Below are positions 1 to 5,100 of a stretch of 5,430 nucleotides of DNA, one piece after another. Below the pieces are notes generated by a model. The model searched no databases, was not told the DNA's origin, and saw nothing but the letters and a program-made list of their open reading frames with translations. Made by a program: the position numbers and the translations under genes. The first letter of the stretch is position 1, and each line of letters opens with the position of its first letter. The stretch spans positions 1 through 5,430 of the forward strand of contig DAIDKG010000174.1 in NCBI GenBank assembly GCA_027450125.1. The letters run 5' to 3'. The stretch is from Bordetella sp. (GTDB lineage: Bacteria; Pseudomonadota; Gammaproteobacteria; Burkholderiales; Burkholderiaceae_B).

Positions 1-36
1 GGACTCGAAACGCTGTTTGTGGGAAAAGGACGCTAA
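1..36 (+). CDS. 3' end of an upstream gene (partial, unidentified)
   Basis: Frame 1 is open from the first base to a TAA at 34-36 and reads GLETLFVGKGR then stop. The stop overlaps the ATG of the next gene in a TAATG arrangement (34-38), the same kind of tight junction seen elsewhere in this run, so a co-transcribed upstream gene is plausible. Eleven residues are too few to assign a family, and an open frame this short could be chance. An amino acid transporter or companion catabolic enzyme would fit the context, but nothing here shows it. Confidence 0.45.
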   Translation, partial: GLETLFVGKGR

Positions 37-1190
37 TGAATCAAGCAACAAGCCCTGGCGCCGCGCCGCGCGACGGACTTTACGATGCCGTGGTCGTCGG
101 CGGCGGTCTGGTGGGCTCTGCCTTGGCTTATGGACTGCGCCGCCAGCTCGAACGCGTGGCCGTGCTCGACGAGGGCGATGTGGCCTACCGCGCTTCGCGC
201 GGCAATTTCGGCCTGGTGTGGGTGCAGAGCAAAGGCATGGGCATGGCCCGTTATTCGGCCTGGACGCAAGCATCGGCGGCGGCCTGGCCACAACTGGCGC
301 GCGAACTGCTCGACAAGACTGGCGTGGACGTGCGTCTGGAGCAGAACGGCGGCCTGCATCTTTGCCTGAGCGACGAGGAGGTTCAGGCGCGCATCGGATA
401 CATGAACGACCTGATGGCGCAACCCGGCATGCAGCGCTACGACTGGAAGATGCTCGATCGACACGAGCTGCGCGACATGATGCCGGGCGCGGGACCCGAT
501 GTGCGCGGAGCGTGCTGGACGCCGCTGGACGGCATCGCCAATCCGCTCAAGCTGCTGCGCGCGCTGCACATCGCTTTCGCGCGCGAGAAAGTCGATTATC
601 TGCCGCGTTGCCCGGCGCGCGGCATCCGGTTCGACGACGGCCTGTTTTCGGTCGACACGCCCCAGGGCGTGTTGCGCTCGCGCAAACTGGTCGTGGCCTG
701 CGGCCTGGGCAACAAAGAGATGGCCGGGCAGGTCGGCCTGGATGTCCCCGTGCGTCCCCAGCGAGGCCAGATCATCGTGCTCGAACGCACGCGCCGCATT
801 CTGCATACGCCCATCGCCACCTTGCGCCAGATGGACGAAGGCAGCTGGCTGGTCGGCGACTCCCAGGAGGAGGCCGGCTTTGCCGATGACGTGGTGAAGC
901 TGCCCATCCTGGGCACGCTGGCCGATCGGGCCGTGCGCATGCTGCCCGCGCTGCGCGACGTGCGCGCGGTGCGCACCTGGTCGGCGCTTCGCGTGATGTC
1001 GCCCGACGGTTTTCCCATTTACGAACAATCCGCCACGTGCCCCGGCGCCTTCGTCGTCACCTGCCATAGCGGCGTGACGCTGGCCGGGGCCCATGCGCTC
1101 AAGATGGCGCCGATGATCGCGGGCGGCATGCTCGATGAAGACATGTCGCCGTTTTCCACCCGGAGGTTTCATGTTCAAGAGGCTAGTTGA
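36..1190 (+). CDS. DAO-family FAD-dependent oxidoreductase, beta-type catalytic subunit of a heterotrimeric amino acid/opine dehydrogenase
   Basis: This is a 384-residue protein of the DAO (D-amino acid oxidase-like) FAD fold, the usual size for beta subunits of opine oxidase, D-hydroxyproline dehydrogenase and HcnC. In these systems it oxidises the C-N bond of an amino acid-type substrate and passes electrons to the partner subunits. The N-terminal Rossmann motif GGGLVG lies at residues 22-27, and the acidic end of the second strand (VLDEGD, D45/E46) is where the FAD ribose is bound. CGLGN is at 222-226. The C-terminal stretch CHSGVTL (343-349), following PDGFPIY, resembles the signature of HcnC-like proteins. 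AAGGA at 26-30, five bases before the ATG, supports this start. There is no signal peptide or membrane segment. The next gene begins inside its 3' end (20-bp overlap), which implies translational coupling. Family and subunit type are well supported; the substrate is unknown, with D-hydroxyproline, another D-amino acid or an opine as candidates. Confidence 0.9.
   Translation: MNQATSPGAAPRDGLYDAVVVGGGLVGSALAYGLRRQLERVAVLDEGDVAYRASRGNFGLVWVQSKGMGMARYSAWTQASAAAWPQLARELLDKTGVDVRLEQNGGLHLCLSDEEVQARIGYMNDLMAQPGMQRYDWKMLDRHELRDMMPGAGPDVRGACWTPLDGIANPLKLLRALHIAFAREKVDYLPRCPARGIRFDDGLFSVDTPQGVLRSRKLVVACGLGNKEMAGQVGLDVPVRPQRGQIIVLERTRRILHTPIATLRQMDEGSWLVGDSQEEAGFADDVVKLPILGTLADRAVRMLPALRDVRAVRTWSALRVMSPDGFPIYEQSATCPGAFVVTCHSGVTLAGAHALKMAPMIAGGMLDEDMSPFSTRRFHVQEAS
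1162..1166 (+). promoter_or_regulatory. Ribosome-binding site of the [2Fe-2S] subunit gene
   Basis: A perfect GGAGG lies four bases before the ATG at 1171, inside the coding sequence of the upstream gene. It fixes the start at 1171 rather than at the earlier in-frame ATG at 1135, which has no comparable site and would deepen the overlap. Confidence 0.75.
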
Positions 1191-1476
1191 AGCCGAGCGC
1201 CAGGCTGCCGACGCGCCGGTGTGCATCACGGTCGACGGCCTGGAGGTGGCTTGCCGCGCCGGCGACAGCGTGGCGGCAGCTTTGTTCGCCAGCGGCCGCG
1301 ACGCGTGCCGCGATACCGTCGTCAACGACGTGCCGCGCGGCCCGTATTGCATGATGGGTGTGTGCTACGACTGCCTGGTCACCATCGACGGCCGGCCCAA
1401 CCGGCAGGCCTGCATGACCCAGGTGGAGCAGGGCATGAAAGTGGAGCGCCAGCGCGGCGCGCGCGAGGTGCAATGA
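1171..1476 (+). CDS. (2Fe-2S)-binding ferredoxin-like subunit (gamma type)
   Basis: This 101-residue protein is a small plant-type ferredoxin-like domain (Fer2_4 type), equivalent to HcnA or the gamma subunit of opine/hydroxyproline dehydrogenases and to the extreme N-terminus of sarcosine oxidase alpha. It should carry electrons between flavin centres of the complex. The cluster ligands are visible as C60-x4-C65-x2-C68 in the segment PYCMMGVCYDC, with the fourth at C81 after an x12 gap (QACM). C18, C28 and C46 are additional cysteines. The N-terminal half (CITVDGLEVACRAGDSVAAAL) is the usual beta-grasp start. Length is normal for the stand-alone subunit. The gene overlaps the beta-subunit gene by 20 bp, and its TGA overlaps the start of the alpha-subunit gene, so the three are almost certainly co-translated as one complex. 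No export signal is present, so it is probably cytoplasmic. Confidence 0.9.
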   Translation: MFKRLVEAERQAADAPVCITVDGLEVACRAGDSVAAALFASGRDACRDTVVNDVPRGPYCMMGVCYDCLVTIDGRPNRQACMTQVEQGMKVERQRGAREVQ

Positions 1477-2927
1477 TGCAGGTCACGCAATGCGAACTTC
1501 TGGTCGTGGGCGCAGGGCCCGCGGGCCTTTGCGCTGGCGCCGCCGCCGCCGCGCTGGGCGTGGACACCCTGTTGCTAGACGAACAGCAGGCTCCCGGCGG
1601 ACAGATCTATCGCGCCATCACCACCACGCCGGTCACCGACAAAGGCGTTCTGGGGGACGACTACTGGCACGGCGCGAGCCTGCTGGCGCCGTTCAAGGCC
1701 AGCGGCGCGCGCCACGAACCCGGCGCCACGGTGTGGTCCGTCTCGCGCATGACCGCGCCCGATCCCGGCGCAGGTTTCGAGGTGGGCTACTCGGTGAAAG
1801 GCGAAGCGCGCCTGCTGCATGCCAGGCATATCCTGCTGGCCACCGGCGCACAGGAGCGGCCCTTTCCCATTCCGGGCTGGACGCTGCCTGGCGTGATCAC
1901 GGCCGGCGCGGCACAGATCCTGCTGAAGTCCGCGGGCCTGGTGCCAGACGGACGTACAGTCCTGGCCGGCTGCGGCCCGCTGCTGTACCTGATCGCCTGG
2001 CAGTATCTGAATGCCGGCCTCAGGATCGACCGCATCCTGGAGACCACGCCGCCGGGTCGGCTGCGGCAGGCCCTGCCGCACGCTTTCGATTTTCTGCGCT
2101 CGCCGTATTTCGGCAAAGGATTGAAGCTGGTGCGCGAGGTCAAGGCCGCCATTCCCATCGTCAAGGGCGTCATGGGCCTGAAGGCGCTGGGCAATGACCG
2201 ACTCGAATCGGTGCAATACACCGTCGGCGGACGTACCGAAACCTTGGCGGCCGATCAGCTGATGCTGCACCAGGGCGTGGTGCCCAATGTGAACCTGTCG
2301 CGCGCGGCGGGCGTCGAGCACGAGTGGAATCCGGCCATGGATTGCTGGCAGCCCAGGGTCGATGTCTGGGGCGCGACCTCGGTGCCGGGCATCGGCATTG
2401 CCGGCGACGGCGCAGGCATCGCGGGGGCGCGGGCGGCGGAATGCCGCGGCCTGCTGGCGGCCCTGAACGCAGCCTGCGTGCTGGGCCATGTCGATACGGC
2501 CCAGCGCGACCAGGATGCCCGGCCGTACTGGAAGGTGCTGGAGCGCGCGGTGCGCGGACGCGCGTTCTTCGACGCCCTCTACAAAGCGCCGGACGCGTAT
2601 CGCCGCCCCACGGGCGACACCATCGTGTGCCGTTGCGAGGAAGTCACGGCCGAACAGGTGCGCCAGACCGTGGCGCTGGGCTGCACCGGGCCAAACCAAA
2701 TGAAGGCCTTCCTGCGCTGCGGGATGGGGCCGTGCCAGGGGCGCTTCTGCGGGCTGACGGTGAGCGAACTCATTGCCGACGAGCGCGGCGTGCCTGTGGC
2801 GGATGTCGGTTATTACCGCCTGCGATTCCCGACCAAGCCGCTTACGCTGGGCGAGCTGGCCGCGCTGCCGCAGACCGAGGAGTCCCGACAGGCCGTCATA
2901 CGGATCAAGAAGCGGGGCGGCGCATAG
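1476..2927 (+). CDS. NAD(P)/FAD-dependent oxidoreductase, alpha-type subunit with C-terminal BFD-like Fe-S domain
   Basis: This 483-residue flavoprotein resembles the alpha subunits of opine oxidase, D-hydroxyproline dehydrogenase and HcnB, and the middle part of sarcosine oxidase alpha. In order it shows an FAD Rossmann motif GAGPAG (12-17), the family motif PGGQIYR (40-46), ATGAQERP (122-129), a second nucleotide-binding motif GCGPLL (165-170), a second FAD contact AGDGAGI (309-315), and a C-terminal BFD-like cysteine domain with C385-x-C387 and C415/C420/C425 (CGMGPCQGRFC). It probably relays electrons from the beta subunit towards an acceptor such as the respiratory chain. Two adjacent ATGs exist: 1473 overlaps the previous stop as ATGA, and 1476 as TGATG. 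I prefer 1476 because GAGG at 1465-1468 is then seven bases away; the choice changes one residue. It has no transmembrane segment. Family assignment is secure; acceptor and substrate are not. Confidence 0.9.
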   Translation: MQVTQCELLVVGAGPAGLCAGAAAAALGVDTLLLDEQQAPGGQIYRAITTTPVTDKGVLGDDYWHGASLLAPFKASGARHEPGATVWSVSRMTAPDPGAGFEVGYSVKGEARLLHARHILLATGAQERPFPIPGWTLPGVITAGAAQILLKSAGLVPDGRTVLAGCGPLLYLIAWQYLNAGLRIDRILETTPPGRLRQALPHAFDFLRSPYFGKGLKLVREVKAAIPIVKGVMGLKALGNDRLESVQYTVGGRTETLAADQLMLHQGVVPNVNLSRAAGVEHEWNPAMDCWQPRVDVWGATSVPGIGIAGDGAGIAGARAAECRGLLAALNAACVLGHVDTAQRDQDARPYWKVLERAVRGRAFFDALYKAPDAYRRPTGDTIVCRCEEVTAEQVRQTVALGCTGPNQMKAFLRCGMGPCQGRFCGLTVSELIADERGVPVADVGYYRLRFPTKPLTLGELAALPQTEESRQAVIRIKKRGGA

Positions 2928-2939
2928 CCGCCCGGCGGC
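2915..2939 (+). promoter_or_regulatory. Two overlapping, mutually exclusive hairpins across the alpha-subunit stop codon
   Basis: GGGCGGC (2915-2921) is the exact reverse complement of GCCGCCC (2927-2933), separated by the five bases GCATA. This is a seven-pair all-GC stem whose loop contains the first two bases of the TAG stop. The right arm can pair instead with what follows: GCCGCC (2927-2932) and GGCGGC (2934-2939) are also perfectly complementary, giving a second stem that ends one base before the AGGAG of the next gene. No run of T follows, so this is not a standard intrinsic terminator. A role in mRNA stability or in translation of the next gene is inference; high GC makes chance repeats likelier. 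Confidence 0.35.
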
Positions 2940-2944
2940 AGGAG
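2940..2944 (+). promoter_or_regulatory. Ribosome-binding site selecting the GTG start at 2954
   Basis: AGGAG lies nine bases before GTG 2954. There is no ATG in frame between the preceding stop and the FAD-binding motif of the next protein, so this site together with family length makes GTG the best start. Confidence 0.65.
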
Positions 2945-2953
2945 AGCACATCC

Positions 2954-4075
2954 GTGAGCGACACGCGCAGCGCGGCGGTCATCGTCATCGGCGGCGGCCT
3001 GCACGGCGGCTCGACCGCCCTGCATCTGGCGCGCGCCGGCGTTCCGGCGCTGGTGATCGAAAAGAACTACGTCGGCCGCCATGCTTCGGGCGTGAACGCC
3101 GGCGGTGTGCGCACGCTGGCGCGCAATGTCGCCGAGATACCGCTGGCACTGGCTTCGCGCGATCTCTGGTATCGCATCGAAGCTCTGGTCGACGACGATT
3201 GCGGCTTCGAATCGCATGGCCAGATACGCGTGGCCGAGAACGAGGCCGACGTGGCTGCGTTGCAGGAACGCCTGCGCCTGATGCAGTCGCTGGGCTATAC
3301 GCATGAAACCTGGATGGACGCCGACGAACTGCGGGCCCTGATCCCCAGGATCGCGCCGACGGTGCGCGGCGGCGTGGCTGCGCGCGAGGACGGCGCCGCT
3401 GATCCGTATCGCACGACGCTGGCCTTTCGCCGCAAGGCCGCCAGCCTGGGCGCGCACTTCCTGGAAGGCGTGCGGGTGCACGAGCTCGAGCGCAGGGGCG
3501 GGCAATGGGAGGTTTCGACCAGCGACGGCATCTACACCGCGCCCGTCGTGGTCAATTGCGCCGGCGCCTGGGCCGATCGCATCGCCGCGCAGTGGGGCGA
3601 GCCCGTGCCTCTGGAACCCATCAGTCCCATGATGCTGGTGACGCTGCGCATGGACCATTTCCTCGATCCGGTGGTGCTGGGCACGGGGCGGCCCCTTTCC
3701 TTCAAACAGCGCGCCAACGGCACGGTGCTGATCGGCGGCGGACGGCGCGCCTGGCTGGACCGCGATGCCGAATCGACCGAACTGGATTTTCGCGAGTTGG
3801 CCGCCGGTGCGCGCACCGTGTGCGAATTGTTCCCGCATATGCAGGGCGCCGTCGTCAATCGCGGTTGGGCCGGCATCGAGGCCGCCATGCCGGACGAGAT
3901 TCCGGTGATCGGCGCCAGCCTGAAGCAGGAGGGCGCCTTCCATGCCTTCGGCTTTTCGGCGCACGGCTTCGAGCTGGGACCTGTCGTGGGCAGCATCATG
4001 TGCGATCTCGTCACGCAAGGTTCGACCTCGTTTCCCATCGCCCCGTTCAGCATCGGGCGTTTCGGCGGGGTCTGA
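2954..4075 (+). CDS. Second DAO-family FAD-dependent oxidoreductase (sarcosine oxidase beta / glycine oxidase-like)
   Basis: This is a 373-residue DAO-fold flavoenzyme beginning with a GTG codon. The FAD Rossmann motif GGGLHG is at residues 13-18, followed by E36 (VIEKN) for the FAD ribose and a GRHASGVNAGGVR segment (41-53) typical of sarcosine oxidase-beta and proline dehydrogenase-beta relatives. NCAGAWAD lies at 201-208 and the C-terminal signature GFSAHGFELGP at 333-343. Enzymes of this family oxidise the alpha C-N bond of secondary or primary amino acids such as sarcosine, glycine, proline or D-amino acids. It starts 26 bases after the alpha-subunit stop, so it is probably in the same transcript. 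It differs clearly from the beta subunit at 36-1190 in its signature motifs, so it is not a recent duplicate. It may act alone on a pathway intermediate or may borrow the gamma/alpha electron-transfer subunits; the sequence does not decide. Confidence 0.88.
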   Translation: MSDTRSAAVIVIGGGLHGGSTALHLARAGVPALVIEKNYVGRHASGVNAGGVRTLARNVAEIPLALASRDLWYRIEALVDDDCGFESHGQIRVAENEADVAALQERLRLMQSLGYTHETWMDADELRALIPRIAPTVRGGVAAREDGAADPYRTTLAFRRKAASLGAHFLEGVRVHELERRGGQWEVSTSDGIYTAPVVVNCAGAWADRIAAQWGEPVPLEPISPMMLVTLRMDHFLDPVVLGTGRPLSFKQRANGTVLIGGGRRAWLDRDAESTELDFRELAAGARTVCELFPHMQGAVVNRGWAGIEAAMPDEIPVIGASLKQEGAFHAFGFSAHGFELGPVVGSIMCDLVTQGSTSFPIAPFSIGRFGGV

Positions 4076-4085
4076 CGCCGGCATC

Positions 4086-4111
4086 CCTGGCGCACGGCGG
4101 CGCGCGCCGGG
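4086..4111 (+). other. GC-rich intergenic hairpin, possible 3' end structure
   Basis: CCTGGCGC (4086-4093) can pair with GCGCCGGG (4104-4111) over eight positions, seven Watson-Crick plus one G-T wobble, leaving a ten-base loop. It begins eleven bases after the stop of the preceding gene. The bases that follow (ACGCAGCATAATAG) contain no T tract, so it does not meet the criteria for an intrinsic terminator. It could stabilise the transcript 3' end or mark a Rho-dependent end; this is inferred from position only. Confidence 0.3.
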
Positions 4112-4117
4112 ACGCAG

Positions 4118-4123
4118 CATAAT
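4118..4123 (+). promoter_or_regulatory. Possible sigma70 -10 element upstream of the reductase gene
   Basis: CATAAT differs from the TATAAT consensus at one base and sits in a rare AT-rich patch of the 89-bp intergenic gap. Initiation a few bases downstream would give a 5' leader of roughly 35 bases before the ATG at 4165. I could find no good -35 hexamer at 16-18 bases spacing (that region is CGGCGG-like), so the promoter is tentative and may need an activator. Confidence 0.3.
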
Positions 4124-4154
4124 AGATGCTCCTCACCCTTGCGCGAGCACGCGC

Positions 4155-4158
4155 GGAG
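4155..4158 (+). promoter_or_regulatory. Ribosome-binding site selecting ATG 4165
   Basis: GGAG lies six bases before ATG 4165, which begins directly with the MRILVLGAGG Rossmann strand. An upstream in-frame ATG at 4126 would add 13 residues, lacks a ribosome-binding site and lies only three bases after the -10-like hexamer. Confidence 0.6.
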
Positions 4159-4164
4159 CAAGTC

Positions 4165-5100
4165 ATGCGGATATTGGTATTGGGCGCCGGCGGCACCGGC
4201 GGTTTTTTCGGCGGCCGGGCGGCGCAGGCCGGCGTGGACGTGACTTTCCTGGTGCGTCCGGCGCGCGCGGCGCTCCTGCGCGAGAAGGGGCTGCGCATCA
4301 AGACCGGCCAGGGCATGGACGTGATCCAGCCCCGGCTGGCGACTGCGGACGCGCCGGGCGGCCCCTACGATGTGGTGATCCTGAGCTGCAAGGCTTACGA
4401 CCTGGACGGCGCCATCGAAGCGATCAGGCCGGCCATGCAGCAGAATCCCGAAGCGGTGGTGCTGCCCATACTCAACGGCATGCGCCACTACGACGCGCTC
4501 GATGCGGCCTTCGGCAAGCAACGCGTGCTGGGCGGCCTGTGCCACGTCATGGCCACCATGGGGCCGGAGGGCGAGATCGTGATCATGGGGCCGCTGGGCG
4601 CCATCATCTACGGCGAGCGCGTGGGCGGCACGAGCGAACGGTGCCAGGCCATACGCAAGGCGCTCGAACCCGCCGCTTTCGAGACCAAGCCCAGCGACGA
4701 CATCAATCAGGACATCTGGGAGAAATACATCTTCCTGTCGACCCTGGCTGCGGCCACCTGCCTGATGCGCGGCAGCGTAGGGGAGATCGTCCGCTCCACG
4801 GGCGGCGAGCCGTTCATGCGCAGCCTGCTCGGTGAAATCGACAGCATCGCGCAGGGGCATGGGCACGGCATGCGGCCCAAGGCCGAGGCGTTTTCGGCCG
4901 GCATGCTGACCGATTCCGCCTCCGGCGCGACAGCCTCGATGTTCCGCGACCTGCGTCAGGGCGGGCAGATCGAGGGCGAGCATCTCATCGGCGACCTCGT
5001 GCAGCGCGCAGACGGGCTGGGGCTGCAAGTGCCGTATCTGCGCGCGGCCTACGTCCACATCCAGGTCTATCTCGCGCAGCGCGCGGCCCGGCAAGGATGA
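4165..5100 (+). CDS. Ketopantoate reductase (PanE/ApbA)-family 2-dehydropantoate 2-reductase
   Basis: This 311-residue protein belongs to the family that reduces 2-dehydropantoate to pantoate with NADPH in pantothenate synthesis. The N-terminal Rossmann motif is GAGGTG (7-12), and R31 (LVRPAR) matches the position that contacts the NADPH 2'-phosphate in E. coli PanE. Counterparts of other E. coli active-site residues appear as K76 (SCKAYD), N104 (LNGMRHYD), K187 (IWEKYIFL), S258 (SMFRDL) and E270 (QIEGEHLIG). The first half is the nucleotide-binding domain and the second is the helical C-terminal domain. All key residues are present, so it should be an active reductase. Burkholderiales genomes often carry several paralogues of this family, and this one lies beside amino acid oxidation and deoxyribosyltransferase genes rather than panB/panC. 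The true substrate may therefore be another 2-oxo acid, and I give no gene symbol. The next gene may start within its stop codon. Confidence 0.9.
   Translation: MRILVLGAGGTGGFFGGRAAQAGVDVTFLVRPARAALLREKGLRIKTGQGMDVIQPRLATADAPGGPYDVVILSCKAYDLDGAIEAIRPAMQQNPEAVVLPILNGMRHYDALDAAFGKQRVLGGLCHVMATMGPEGEIVIMGPLGAIIYGERVGGTSERCQAIRKALEPAAFETKPSDDINQDIWEKYIFLSTLAAATCLMRGSVGEIVRSTGGEPFMRSLLGEIDSIAQGHGHGMRPKAEAFSAGMLTDSASGATASMFRDLRQGGQIEGEHLIGDLVQRADGLGLQVPYLRAAYVHIQVYLAQRAARQG

Noticed and set aside
17..889. Plus-strand frame starting at ATG 17 overlapping the beta-subunit gene
   Set aside because: It is an Arg/Gly/Ala-rich out-of-frame translation, while the ATG 36 frame carries the FAD-binding motifs and a good ribosome-binding site.
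33..1352. Long minus-strand open frame (439 codons) opposite the beta and gamma genes
   Set aside because: Its translation is rich in Arg, His, Ala and Gln with no recognisable motif, and the plus strand carries clear FAD and Fe-S motifs. Long antisense frames are expected in high-GC coding DNA.
1575..2951. Long minus-strand open frame (458 codons) opposite the alpha gene
   Set aside because: It shows no domain signature and a composition typical of an antisense shadow, and it mirrors a gene with strong motifs.
2324..2953. N-terminal extension of the second DAO oxidase to ATG 2324
   Set aside because: The added 210 residues are an out-of-frame reading of the alpha-subunit gene; the FAD motif starts just after GTG 2954, which has its own AGGAG.
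4098..4109. Twelve-base self-complementary CGGCGCGCGCCG as an operator
   Set aside because: Simple alternating GC palindromes arise easily at this base composition, and no second copy was noticed near either promoter candidate.
2813..4120. Minus-strand open frame (435 codons) opposite the second DAO gene
   Set aside because: It is low-complexity Arg/His/Ala-rich with no motif, a shadow of the plus-strand flavoenzyme.
4126..4164. Longer start for the PanE-like reductase at ATG 4126
   Set aside because: It has no ribosome-binding site and the Rossmann strand begins exactly at ATG 4165, preceded by GGAG.
3532..5094. Minus-strand open frame (520 codons) spanning two plus-strand genes and the gap between them
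   Set aside because: Despite its length it has no recognisable domain and crosses the intergenic gap; both plus-strand genes have intact catalytic motifs.
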